Source: Gracilariopsis chorda (taxonomy: Eukaryota > Rhodophyta > Florideophyceae > Gracilariales > Gracilariaceae). Taken from it: a stretch of 64,000 nt of DNA. The stretch spans positions 1-64,000 of the forward strand of contig NBIV01000215.1 in assembly GCA_003194525.1 (NCBI GenBank), written 5' to 3'. The position numbers and the translations under genes were made by a program. This document shows positions 10,553 to 21,264 of this stretch, one piece after another. Numbering within the stretch: the first letter of the stretch is position 1; each line of letters starts with the position of its first letter. Under the pieces are notes generated by a model that saw only the letters and a list, made by a program, of their open reading frames with translations, made no database searches and was not told where the DNA came from.

Positions 10553-13521
10553 ATGAGTGGGGGAAGGAAGAGGTGCAGATGGGAAATATCGCCACGGGAG
10601 AACTTTGGTGAATGGGACGATATCACCGACAGCCTGCGAGATGATGAGTCCATTGAAAAAAGTCCACAGAAGGAGAGACGGAAACGTATGTGCCGATGGC
10701 AAGTTAGCACTCACATTACTGATAGAGGTCTTTTAATATCTGAGGCAAGATGTTCGCAAACGAAGAAAGCCAATGAGGAGGAAAGTACAGAAAATGACGT
10801 CTTAAACAATGCCGAACTTTCAATCCCAGCCAGTGATTCAGAGGCGGTAGAGCTTCAGTTACCGGAAGTAGAACGACATGAATTTGAGAACAGCAGTACC
10901 CATGTACCAACATTGCGTCGCCCTGAAGCTTTTGCCGAAATGTCTGATAGCAGTTCTTTTTCATTTTCCCCCTCTATCCGATTTAGTGATTCGACGTTTT
11001 CCTCACGCCACGACGTCGACAAGAACACAGAGTTTGGGTCGAAAGGAAACGAATACAGACGTCTTTCCAGCTTTCTCTACACCGCGGAGGTTTCAGGAAT
11101 ATCACAACGCACTATAACTAAATTGATATCTGGGGGCCCTATCAATTCCACGTACTCGTACAGATCGTTGATATTTTATGCCTCCAGTGTATCTCAAGTG
11201 AAGAAATGTCATGTGAACATGTGTAAGAAGGGACACTGCGCACAAGCGGGACGACTGCGAGCCGCAGATACATGTCCGAGCTGCGATGGACCTCTTTCGC
11301 AAAGTAATAATAAGTTCTGGTTTATGAAACCCTCTTCGGCTTTAAAGAGCCTTTGTCGAGCTCGCGAGTCATTCAAGGCAATCATGGAAGGATGTCTTCG
11401 AGCAAAAGAGGCCATCTTGGAACATCCATCCCAAGCAGTACTTCATGAATACTATGAAGGAAATATGTTCCAACGAGTACATGGGAATACACTTGAAAGT
11501 TGGGAATTGGATGGGAAAGAAGTTGTAGTGTTCTTGACGATATCCACTGATGGATTCGAGTGCACGAAAAATAGAAAGGATGAGTCCGTATCTTCATGGC
11601 CAATTCTGTGTACTGTTCTCAACAACACACCTGCCTATCGCAGCCAGGCCTCAAATATCCTGATACTCGGTATTGTCCCTGGGTCTCATGACTCCAGCTA
11701 CTTCGATACGTTCATGGAGGACATAATTCGTGATTTAAAACAGCTGGAAAAAGGGATGCCGACGGAATGCTACGACGGAAAAGTTAGAACCCTGCTAGCA
11801 TTCTTGGTATATTTGACTGCGGATTGGCCTGCTGCCTCGAAAGTTTTAGGATACTTCGGGCACACTGGAAAGACGTTCTGCCGGTTTTGTTACATGCAGA
11901 AAGTGTACGTGAAGGAACTCCAATGTTTATGCGCCATCCCTTCAGCGAAAACAGAATCTGAATGCGTCTCTCGACGACGAAATTACGAAGGAGCCATAAT
12001 CAGATCTGAATGCGCTGAAAAGCGTAAAGCAAAAGACGTGAAGCGCACATGGAAGATACTCCGAAAGAATCCTGATCCGAGAACTTCTAAAAAGGTTGCA
12101 GATTCAACTGGCATCAAGAGAAGCTCTTGTATTCATTCCTTGCGTGTTGACAGTTTGTACGCTTTCCCGTACGATGTCATGCACTTAGTTCTGCTGGGAT
12201 GGACGAAACCTGTTCTCAGGCTCATTTGTGGATCTCACACTAAACTCAAGGCAATGGCCAAAATTCCATCTTATTCCATTCACCGCTCGACGCTACAAAA
12301 GATCAATGAGGCTATGACATATTCGTCCATCGGGGTTCCCAGTGTATGGGGTAGGTCTCCATTACCCCTCTATAATCTTGCCAGCTTCAAAGCAGAGGAC
12401 CTCAAACGCCATGCTCAACTGTATCTAGCGCCATTTTTGCATCGCTTCAAATTCAGAAAGGATATTATGCACATTTGGAGAGGAACATCATATATGGTAA
12501 CGCTGGCTTTCGATTATAGCTGCTCTGAAGAAAATGTTCAACACCTTTCAAACGTTGTGGAGCAGTTGTACGCAAGTTTTGTTCTTCTTTTCGGGACGGA
12601 CCCATCCTCAGGCTTTTGCTATACCCCAACAACACATTCGATCTTGCATCTCCCAGAACTACTTCGTGAATGTAGTCCTTTGCCAATCACATCACAATTT
12701 GTGGTTGAGAGGTTGTTAGGGGAAATGGAAGACGTGTTCAGCAGACATCAAATATTGCAGCGCATCTCTTCCACAAGAATTTCAAGCTCTTCACGTTAAT
12801 GCTCGCAAACGAGGGAACAATACCAGTTGATGAAACCTGTGAAGGGTCATTGATGGAGCCTTCAATCATACATGGAGCTCCAAGTTCGGCATATGTGACG
12901 GAGTTTCATACGGGTGCACATTGTCATGGTGCAGGAACGGATCACTCTAACTTGTCTGTGAAACAAATCGCGGCCGTTGAAAGATTTGTGAGAGACAACT
13001 TCCCGGATCATATTAGTTCATTTCACCTGCAATCTGTGAGGGAACACAAATCAGCTACACTCAAAGGAGAGTTTAAATCTGTTAAGATAGAAAGCAGTGC
13101 AGCCTTTAGAGAGCGATCGGTTGGTACCCGCAGTTCAAGACAGAAGTACTGCATCGCAGCTCATTTCGTTCAAGAAGACCAGAACAATTCCTCGATTGGT
13201 TCAGACGAAGAGGGGCTGAAGCGTGTAGAACAAATGTACTACGGCATTGTGAGACGAATTATGGAGATCATGCTTGATTTGGGATCGAAGAAAGTAGCGG
13301 CAGTGTTTGTTGATATACAGTGATACTACGGAGTGGTGGAAGAGGAAGATCTCGATCTTGTTTATAGCGAAGATCTCCGAAGAGGGGAGCAGACAACGGA
13401 ACATGTGTTATGTATCAAACGTAAAATCGGATTTCTCGATATTGACTGTCGTAGGTACTTTCTTGATCCCGAAAGAGTGAATAGAGACCAACCAGCTGTT
13501 CCCAAAGGCTTAAATGGGTAA
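10553..13521 (+). pseudogene. CACTA-type (tnp2-like) transposase relic
   Basis: Frame one (10553-12799, 748 aa) has an acidic, low-complexity N-terminus. A Cys/His cluster CHVNMCKKGHC...CPSC lies at about residues 217-245. The tnp2/Transposase_21 region at about 330-470 includes the STDGFECTKN, SSWPILCTVLNN and TADWPAASKVLGYFGHTGKTFCRFC blocks. The block FPYDVMHLVLLG lies near 537, and a His/Glu-containing C-terminal part resembles the DUF4218 region. At about 12757 one base appears to be missing (after the RHQ codons), and the protein continues in the frame of 12799-13323 (HLFHKNFKLF...). That frame then meets an in-frame TGA at 13321 and continues as YYGVVEEEDLDLVY to 13521. The copy is therefore broken by one frameshift and one stop. 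Confidence 0.7.
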
Positions 13522-14136
13522 CCATAAAGCCATTGTAAAGCGGTTTCCAACCATCGGTGTTGGTAACTGAAGGAACGTACGACATCGATTGTGGGCAAGT
13601 TGTTAGATGGGTAAAAATATGATCTCTACCTGGCTAACCGTACTTGTGCGATTCTATGGTCAGCAAAGAAGGAGAAGGAAAGTAGAAACAGTTGTAAATA
13701 AACTTGAGAGTGGTGAACTTCTCCTCTTCTTCCTCAAAGACGCCATGCACGTTTCACAGTGTAGTGAAGAGCAAGGCGCAGCGAGGCGTTAAAAGGTTCA
13801 GAATGTCTGGGCACCTTTATATAAAGAGACTGTCGGCGAAGGCGAGTGCGGCCGCTGCGGCCAGTGCGGCCTGGTTGCGCGCGCCCGCGCGCCACAACGA
13901 CCGGCGCATGGTGACGAGAGGGCCGCAGCAGCCTGGCGCGCCGAGGTCGGCGGAGCGGGCTGTGAGTACGCCTGTGGTGGAGGCGATTAAAGAGATGGTG
14001 GTGGGGCGTGCGGCGGCGTGTGGTGATGCTAACCTGATTCACCAGACTCGAACCCTCGAATCCAATTAAGCCTCACAAATGGCAACAAAGCTTTGCTAGT
14101 CCCCTCACTAGAGAGATATGAGAGAGTAAGTGCCTC
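13522..14136. other. Region without a recognised gene, with a GC-rich core
   Basis: At 13840-14030 the base composition jumps to very high GC, with Ala/Arg-rich reading frames on both strands (plus 13803-14069, minus 14042-13734). Neither resembles a known family. The segment may be a remnant of a host exon or simply a GC-rich spacer. Confidence 0.4.
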
Positions 14137-14459
14137 ATGGCATCAGCGGACGGTTGTTTGAAAGCTCCCAGTCCTCGCCAACCCGGTTATCCGACAGCAA
14201 TGAGTAAGTGAGATTTCAATGCCGTCCCAGCACAGCACTTAGCAATTTCTCAGCACATCCTCCACTTTGCATACCAATTGAAAAACTTACAAGTTTTCTT
14301 CTCCCAGGTGCAATGGAATGTACCTTTGGAGGGTCACCACACTCTCCCATCGGCGCGAGCGATACCACTCGAGCGCCATATCAGGTCGGGGTTGATCTGG
14401 GATCAGAGGAACGCAAAATAACACCAAGGGTAGTGGAAGTCCACTTCCGCAATGTTTGA
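14137..14459 (+). CDS. Possible two-exon small gene (72 aa)
   Basis: An ATG at 14137 opens exon 1 (14137-14203). Intron 14204-14307 begins GTAAGT, ends in the pyrimidine-rich TTTTCTTCTCCCAG, and is 104 bp long. Exon 2 (14308-14459) ends at a TGA. Exon lengths of 67 and 152 bases join in phase without a stop. The product is a small Pro/Gly/Ser-rich protein starting MASADGCLKAPSPRQPGYP and ending VVEVHFRNV. No family is recognised. The strong splice signals and phase fit are the only support, so it could be part of a longer gene or a chance frame. Confidence 0.35.
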
Positions 14460-14548
14460 ATGTCATGCATAATCTAGAGGTACCAAACACGGAATGCTGC
14501 AGAACGCTGCCAAGATACACGGGGTTGGGATTAAAACGTGCACTTCGT

Positions 14549-15637
14549 TCAAGAGGGCGGGGTTACCAAGTCTCCTAGTCCAGCAGCAGATATTTCGGCA
14601 CATGAAGTTGCTGCGTGAGAGCCACCGCCACAAATAGCATGCCGCGTATGAGCCCAGACAACGAATTTACCTGTGCTATTGAGGAACCACCTGGTCGCCA
14701 AAGGGAATAGCAACCTTAAGCCATATCGAATCATTGTCTGATGCATGGTAAGCCACCCTGTATACATAACCTCGGGGATGAACTCCGCCACAACAACTGG
14801 CAGCGACAGTAACATATTAAGAAGCAGCGAACGCACACCATGTTTGAAGAAAAGTTCTTCTTGAGGTTGAGGCCAGTCATAATTATTGTCGGTACGTTGC
14901 AACATGTACTGTAGTCTGGCAGTGTATGTAATAATGTGGAAGCCCAGGGAAAAAATGGCCGGAAAAAGATGAAGAGCGTTGCCAAGTGTGCATTTGTTGA
15001 GCACGTACACATGAGTGTCAAAAGCGTCGGAGCACAACGAGATGGGGCCCCATCGATTGGTGAGCGCATGGCAAACAACAAGTTTGTTGGATTTGAGATC
15101 GGTCGGAATCATAATGCCAAGGAAAGGTTGGCGATCTGACATGGGCGCGTAGTTTGGATGGTGTAAGATGAGAGAGACGATGACTTCTTAGACGAATTTC
15201 CCATGTGCTTTGCGTTTTGTGCCGGTGCGTGACACGATAGTTGCACAAGCGCGAGGGTCGCATTGGCTAGCGAGTCACTGTGATTCTGAATCACACTCCA
15301 AAGATCGATATCACTGCCGTAATCAGAGCTAAGTACAACAAGACTCGTGGCATGCACATCAGCCTGCTCCATATAGGGAACATTATTCGCAGTTACCCTT
15401 TCTGCATCACTTCCTCTCACATCGCACTTGAGGAAAGATGAGAGCGTGCCAACAAGCACATCGTTCGGGAACACGTCCAAGGCGCACCAGCGTATAAGGC
15501 TGAGATGTTCGGAGGGCACAAAAACGCTGGCGGAAGGCACGCGGGCGTGCGATCGCAATCAGTGAGTAGAGAAGCGTGAGGCGATAGGCGACGTGAAGGA
15601 GCGCCTTGGCCGTTGAGAGGCTTGGCAGCGGCGACAT
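14549..15637 (-). pseudogene. Unrecognised membrane-protein-like gene, frameshifted
   Basis: Three minus-strand frames follow one another. The first, from an ATG at 15637, begins with a hydrophobic anchor (AKALLHVAYRLTLLYSLIAIA). The second is 15558-15109, and the third is 15142-14549 (LGIMIPTDLKSNKLVVC... then LLLNMLLSLPVVVAEF). Their sense and order suggest one ancestral protein of roughly 350 residues with two frame changes. Hydrophobic stretches suggest membrane location. A glycosyltransferase-like feel in LGIMIPTDLKSNKLVVCHAL is too weak to name. It may also be an intron-containing gene whose splice sites I missed. Confidence 0.35.
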
Positions 15638-16139
15638 GTTGCTGCCGGCGCCGGCGGCGGGCACGGACGCACAGAAGCGCGGCGCGGTGAGTTGGGCGCT
15701 GCGGCGCCGATAAACGCGCGGCGCGCTGTGGAGCGCGTTGCTCGCGCGCGCTGTTCGTTTTCTATGCGAATTACATGTTGAACAGCTGGCTACGATTTGC
15801 CGGCGCTCACCTGGACGGACGCCACCCGCGATACACGCAATCCTTCGATGCACCGCATCAATCGCCCCCACGCCGCCGCATGCACTTCCTCCCTGACATG
15901 CCCGCGCCTCGCGAAGCACCCCGCTCTCTTGCTCACGTGCAGCTCGTTGTGTCTGAGCAAACCCGCCGGTCTCACGCGCCACTGTCGTTCGTGCCGGCAC
16001 CCCGTCTCGCCCGCGCCATCCGACGATGAGCACCCGCTCGTGTTCGGCTATCGTTCCGCAGCTCGTGCACGGTATGCACGTGGTGTGGCACGTAGATACT
16101 ATACGTGCGAAAAAGCTGAACGCTGAGCTAGGAACGTTT
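15638..16139. other. GC-rich region without a recognised gene
   Basis: The segment is strongly GC- and CpG-rich, especially 15640-15750 and 15830-16080, and lies between two minus-strand relics. Open frames occur on both strands, as expected from composition alone. A promoter/CpG-island-like role for the 15637 gene is possible. Confidence 0.4.
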
Positions 16140-16900
16140 CTCAGAAGATGACGGTTTCGCTTTAGCCGGTTTGCAGACTTTCTTGTGCTCAGGAATTTGT
16201 TTCACTTCACAAGCTCAATCGCAGTAGTACACCGATCGGCATCTCCCGCACTTTTTCGCATCATGGCTAAAGCACTTGCATTGGCAGCACTGACACCCAA
16301 AAACCTGTTCATATCTCTTCATCTTTCTTGCGGCTACAGCTTCGACGTTTTGCTCTTCAGCAAAATTGCCACGAGTAATTGCCGCTCGCAAAAGCGTGCC
16401 GTAAAGAACATTAATCGCAAGGCCATGCTTCAACTTCATCAGCGAGCCATATACCTTTTGCAAACAGCTCCATATCCACACTTAGGACCGTTTGCAACAC
16501 ATTGTTGCTCTTCAGTGCTTCGAGTTTGAGACAGGGCAAACGAAATATCTCTTCGCCTACTTGCACGTAATCTTTGTAATCGGAAAGGTTTATTTCCCTC
16601 CCCGATACAATGAAAAAGAAATCGACGGCGTTGAGTACAAGCAACTCCCAGGAGAAAAGTTCTCCTTCCGGAAACGTATCATGACGAAATCCATCAATAA
16701 ACTCATCTTCGGATTGCTTTGAAAACGTAAGAGACGTTCGAAGATAAGGTCAAATGATTTGCGCACGTTTCTTCAGATCATCTGTAATGGTTGCCAGCAG
16801 ATGAGGAATCTGTTGTACCTTTCTAAGATCTACACGAGTTTCCGTCAAAAACAAACGACCAGTCTTGGATGTGGGGCTTCTCTTGATTGACATTTGGATG
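16140..16900 (-). pseudogene. MYND zinc-finger protein relic
   Basis: The minus-strand frame runs from about 16900 (TSKTGRLFLTETRVDLRKVQQIPHLL in two pieces) through FSWELLVLNAVDFFFIVSG to a C-terminal MYND finger. The finger reads CQCKCFSHDAKKCGRCRSVYYCD, then ACEVKQIPEHKKVC. The Cys/His spacing (CxxC ... CGRC ... YYC ... C ... H ... C) is typical of this protein-interaction finger. Three lesions are visible: TGA at 16752-16750, a frame change near 16440, and TGA at 16217-16215 inside the finger. Both TGA codons would read as Arg (CGA) after one transition. The gene probably encoded a small scaffold or regulatory protein and is now a pseudogene. Confidence 0.6.
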
Positions 16901-17598
16901 TACCTTTGTTGCCAATGAGTAAAAGACACGACTCCGATGCGAGTCTTGCTTCTCGACTACGGGAAAGAACATCGCTTATACCCAAGGCGTAGCTGCGGTA
17001 CAGCCCTTTATACAGCCGCAATGTGTAGCGACGCTCCTGTACCTGCGAAGCTGAAAGGGTGTACCAAGGGTGTTACCCAGTCTCTTTATCGAAACGACTA
17101 CTGATTTCGTGGAATGATCATCGAGCACGATTGTGCTCTGCGTGGTGACCGAAAAATCACTAAGCTGCATGTCCAGTGTAGATGTAAAGGAGTAGGCATT
17201 TGGCAGAGAATCTATATGACCAGAATGATTTCGTCGGGGGTCCTGAACGATTGAGCGAGCACTCCCGTTAGCAAGCCCTGTCGATACCTTCGGTACCGAT
17301 TGACCAAGTTCGAAATAATGGCGAACGAAAGCGCGGAAACAAATACACGCGCTCATTTCGCACCTGTACCAAAGGCATCGAAGGGTTCATGATTAAAAAG
17401 ACAAGGTTCGACAGTACCAGAGGTAAAGTCAGATACACACTATGCATAGCCTAACGAAGTACAGAGCCCTTCAAGGGTGCTCTTTTCGATCACATATGAC
17501 TCATATGATTTGTGCAGATGAGATGAGATCGCGATTCGCAGTTTCATTTGATGATCGTCATCCTGACGACGTGACGTGGGGCTCACCATCCGTTCACC
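16901..17598. other. Region without a recognised gene
   Basis: This stretch lies upstream of the folK-folP relic and behind the MYND relic, so it should contain the promoters of both. The minus-strand frame 17356-16976 has no recognisable motif. The frame at 17442 overlaps the folK start and is a shadow. Confidence 0.45.
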
Positions 17599-17759
17599 AT
17601 GTTCCGTACAATGTTCACATCGACCGCGGCGGAAGCGGTAATTGTAGCCATCGGATCAAACGTGGGCAACAGAGCCTACACGGTTCACGCCGCGCTCCGA
17701 GCATTGGAAACCGACACATGTACAATCCGACGAAGATCCTTTCTCTACGAGAGCAGCCC

Positions 17760-17819
17760 GTAAGCGCAGAGAATTTGTACACACCCGCTTCAAAACGGAG
17801 TCTGATTAACTCATCGTAG
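17760..17819 (+). other. Short spliceosomal intron (60 bp) in folK
   Basis: It begins GTAAGC and ends CATCGTAG, with CTGATTAAC as a likely branch site. Removing it joins ...ESSP to IHVTDHPLFLNG in phase, matching the HPPK consensus (ETxP..VTDQPxFLN). Without splicing, the frame meets TAA at 17761. Confidence 0.75.
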
Positions 17820-18769
17820 AATTCATGTCACGGATCACCCGCTTTTTCTTAACGGAGCCGTACAGATCTCCACTTCCCTGTCGCCACTACAACGGTTACA
17901 CAAGCTCAACAAAATAGAGCATGAATTGGATCGAAATCCTTCTGGAGTCCGATACGGGCCGCGTCCAATGGACCTGGATATAATCTGCTACGGACAGCGA
18001 CGCGTTAAAGATGGAGAGAAACTCATCGTGCTGCATCCTCGTTTCCAAGAACGCGAATTTGTGCTTCTCGGAATGTGTGCCATCTCCGAATCAATCCCAA
18101 TTCCACCAGGGAACGAGACGAAAATGTGAAAACAGTTGTTACAACAGCTCCTTTCCGATGGCGTAGGCGAGTTGCAAGACGTGACGCCGACACATACGGG
18201 AAAGCTTCTGCGCTGGGGGCAACGAACTTTGTTGATGGGAATCATAAACGCCACCCCAGACAGCTTCAGTGACGGCGGCAAATAAAACACAATCGAAACA
18301 GCTCTGCGACAGGTAGAGAACTTTGTTGACCATGGTTTCGATGTCGTTGATGTAAGTTGAAGGGTACATTACATGAAACATACTAATGACACAAAACGTA
18401 ACGATTCTCTAAGAGCAAACGCACCAAAAGGACAAACCAATTACCCAAAGACTCAACGTGGCAAGTTTTGAACGGTCATCTCAATTCACCAAACTACGTT
18501 CTGAGATGGTTGATTTACTGCTTGCCTTCACCCGCCCCGGCAGCTACGCCGCCGGCGGGTACCGCGTAGCGCGTAAAGATCTCGTCTCCGTCCAAAAGGT
18601 CGTAGATGCCTTCAGACACTCCGCGATTGTCCCGTACCTACCACAACCTCTTTAAGCGCCAATACAAATGGTGCTAAGCCCAAAGCACTGCCACTACAGC
18701 ACACCTCTCGGCGTCGTTCAGGTCGCCGTTGCATAACAGATTGTATCACAAAAGCCAAAAGTTTGTGTG

Positions 18770-20131
18770 ATGCAGTTCGAAAATGAGACTGGCACTTTCG
18801 ATGCCGTGTCCGACGCCGACGGAGTCAACGTTCAGGAAGATCAAGAAGACATTGATCATGTATTTGTAGCTGTTTTTTGGACCCAAATGGTCATGCTAGC
18901 TTTGTTTGAGGGGAAGACACCCTTTGCGGAGGATGGTACCAAACGCCCAAACATAGCTCGAAATTTTGCAGGAGCACATCACCGATTGATGCTGCAGTAT
19001 TTTTGGCCGGAAGGAAAAGAGAGAACAGATGGATCGTGTGCGCGTGGACCTTTGTATAGTTCGCAGTTATTCAGACGGAGGTTTCGGTGTTCTCGCGATA
19101 TATTTAACAAACTTCTTGTGGCCGTGTGCGCCGGTAATGATTATTTCCAGCAGGGTCTACGACCGGATGCTACAGGAAAGATTGGGGCTTCTCCGATACA
19201 AAAAGTATGTGCCGCATTCAGAAAACTAGCGTACGGCATTCCTTCTGACACTTGTGATGAACTGTTTTCCTTGTCGAAGACTGTAGCGCGCCAGTCATTG
19301 AAAGAGTTCTGCCGCACAATCGTGCTGCTACACGAAGGACACTATCTATTTTTACCTACTAAGGAACAAATCGAGAAGATCGAAAAACGATTCGCCACGG
19401 TAGGCTTTCCTGGATGTGTTAGGTGCTTAGATTATTCAGGCTGGGATTGGAAAAATTGCCCTGTGGCATGGCAAGGAACTTATGTTGGTAAACAGAAGAC
19501 TCCATCTATGCGCATGGAAGTTATTTGTGATCTCGATCTACGATTGTGGCATGTTGCCTTTGGTTTTCCTGGGATGCTAAACGACCTAAACATTATGGAT
19601 GGGAGTCCATTTTTTGCGCGTTTCCTCGGTGGCACATGGCCAAATGACACACCGTGGTACAAAGTTGCAGACGAATACTTCGACTGGTTTTATCTACTAA
19701 CCGATGGTATATATCCAGAATACAGGGTGCTACAGCAGACAGTCATTAAAGCACAAACTAAAGAAGAAAAAATGTTCGCGAGGCGACAGAAGGGGGTCCG
19801 CAAATCTATGGAACGCGTTTTTGGGGTACTCTTCACTCGATTTAATATATTGAAGTACCCAGGGCGATTGCACAAGAGGGCGGATCTTATAAACGTGTTG
19901 AAGGCTTGCTGCATCATACATAATATGATCGTCGAGGAGGAGAAAGAGTCTTACAGTGGTGATGGAGCAGGTGGTGTTCGACTGAGCGAGGAAGAAACGA
20001 TTCAAATGGAAAGCATAACGATGGCACGCTTTGAAACTGGAATGGCGGCCAGGGCCTTTAGCGAACGACTAGAGGACACGATTGAACCAAACAAGAGCTC
20101 ATCAGATCACCGAAGACTGAAGAAGAATTAA
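18770..20131 (+). CDS. PIF/Harbinger transposase (DDE, Plant_tran type)
   Basis: This is an open frame of 453 residues from the ATG at 18770. It carries the family's ordered blocks: CLDYSGWDWKNCPVAWQGTY (first catalytic Asp near residue 220), FGFPGMLNDLNIMDGSPFF (second Asp), YLLTDGIYPEY, RKSMERVFGVLFTRF (catalytic Glu near 345) and CCIIHNMIVEEE. Length and order match full transposases, and no stop or shift is present. It catalyses cut-and-paste transposition into 3-bp TTA/TAA targets and acts together with the Myb-like partner encoded convergently at 21264-20160, which is broken in this copy. The host intron should allow the insertion to be tolerated. Confidence 0.88.
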   Translation: MQFENETGTFDAVSDADGVNVQEDQEDIDHVFVAVFWTQMVMLALFEGKTPFAEDGTKRPNIARNFAGAHHRLMLQYFWPEGKERTDGSCARGPLYSSQLFRRRFRCSRDIFNKLLVAVCAGNDYFQQGLRPDATGKIGASPIQKVCAAFRKLAYGIPSDTCDELFSLSKTVARQSLKEFCRTIVLLHEGHYLFLPTKEQIEKIEKRFATVGFPGCVRCLDYSGWDWKNCPVAWQGTYVGKQKTPSMRMEVICDLDLRLWHVAFGFPGMLNDLNIMDGSPFFARFLGGTWPNDTPWYKVADEYFDWFYLLTDGIYPEYRVLQQTVIKAQTKEEKMFARRQKGVRKSMERVFGVLFTRFNILKYPGRLHKRADLINVLKACCIIHNMIVEEEKESYSGDGAGGVRLSEEETIQMESITMARFETGMAARAFSERLEDTIEPNKSSSDHRRLKKN

Positions 20132-20159
20132 TGAAACATATTACTCAAGCATATTAATA

Positions 20160-21264
20160 TCAATCAATGAGTACCTCGATTCCTACTTTCCTGGATGTCG
20201 AATCGCGAGGAGTTCTGATCGGGTCATCGGAAATAGCACTGTCATTATTACTTGCGAGAGTGTTCGGGTTGTTCCAATCGTTACTACCTTTTGGAGTATC
20301 CAACCTCTTCATCAGACTTTTCTCTACCCTAGCGAGTATTTTCTCTTTTAAATCTTCCGATATGTGTGTGCTTAAAAGCGACAGCTGATGGCGGTCTCCC
20401 TCTCGTGCGTCCTTCATTAAAAGATACTGCTGCTTACGGTGGTTCGTTACCATTATACTTTCCGATTGTTTTTTCTTAATACTGTTGCTCTCGAACGAGG
20501 CCTCACTGAGGCGCTTTATACCACGTGCTCATTCATTCAGCGATGCAATTAAGCGTGCCTCCAGCTTGGCTTTCTTGGTACCCATCGGGCGGGAGTCATT
20601 CTTTTTCGCCACACAGTTGGTCGAATTGTTTTCACCTTCCATTTTCACACCAGCACTGTCAATGTTTTTATCCTTGCCAACTTCATCCAGTTGTTCTACA
20701 TTTTCAACTGGTTTTGCAAAACCTTCCAATTCTGCACACAACGGAACATTAACATCCTCCTTAACACTAGCGAGGTTTTGTGTACTTTGCCGTACATCTA
20801 AAAGAAATTGTTCTTCTGTCATCCACTCCCACACCTTGACATAATTAAATTTTGGTCCGATTGGGACTCCTGCGCTTCGATCGAAGGCACGATACACGTC
20901 GGCGATAGCAATCATTTCATTATAAAGACCAGTGACTGCTCTAATGATATCAGAATGCGATGGATTTCCAGTAACCTTCGCAGATAAAACTTTCTGGTAA
21001 CATCCTTCAAACATCAGAACGTCACGCTTGACGTTTTTGTAATGCGCAAAAACTGCAAGTCCAGTTCTTGAGAAAGTATTGGGATGAAATTTGTCATCTT
21101 TGCGAATTTGTTCCTTCAGAATAGTCTTGTACTTTTTTTCAATCGTTGCTTGAAAGATAGAAGCCTTTTGACCATTACCTACAATTGGGTCTTGGGAAGC
21201 CGACACAAAACGCTTTTGCTGCAAGCAGTGACTCTTCTGCCGTCCATTGCTTACCTGATCTCAT
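20160..21264 (-). pseudogene. PIF/Harbinger accessory Myb/NAM-like protein, two lesions
   Basis: An ATG at 21264 starts a Myb/SANT-like head (GKQWTAEESLLAAKAF). One extra T in a TTTT run at about 21200 shifts the frame to SASQDPIVGNGQ...IFQATIEKKY, the typical (S)xDPxxGxxQ...FW motif of plant Harbinger ORF1. The tail holds the NAM-associated signature SRPMGTKKAKLEARL near 20560. An in-frame TGA at 20531-20529 splits it, and the same frame continues (ARGIKRLSEASFES...) to 20160. The intact protein would bind transposon ends and bring the transposase to the nucleus. Confidence 0.7.

Larger units (their letters stand above)
18770..21264. mobile_element. PIF/Harbinger DNA transposon (coding core)
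   Basis: Two convergent genes, a DDE transposase (plus) and a Myb/NAM-like DNA-binding protein (minus), are the diagnostic pair of PIF/Harbinger elements. The true ends lie between 18352 and 18770 on the left and between 21264 and 21711 on the right. A candidate left end near TTAAGCGCCAA (18652) and right end near CGCCTTAA (21640) would use TTA target sites, but the inverted repeat match is poor, so only the coding core is given. Confidence 0.8.

Noticed and set aside
14030-14062. tRNA-like 3' end (GGTTCGAGTC on the minus strand)
   Set aside because: The T-stem does not pair and no D or anticodon arm is found at the right distance.
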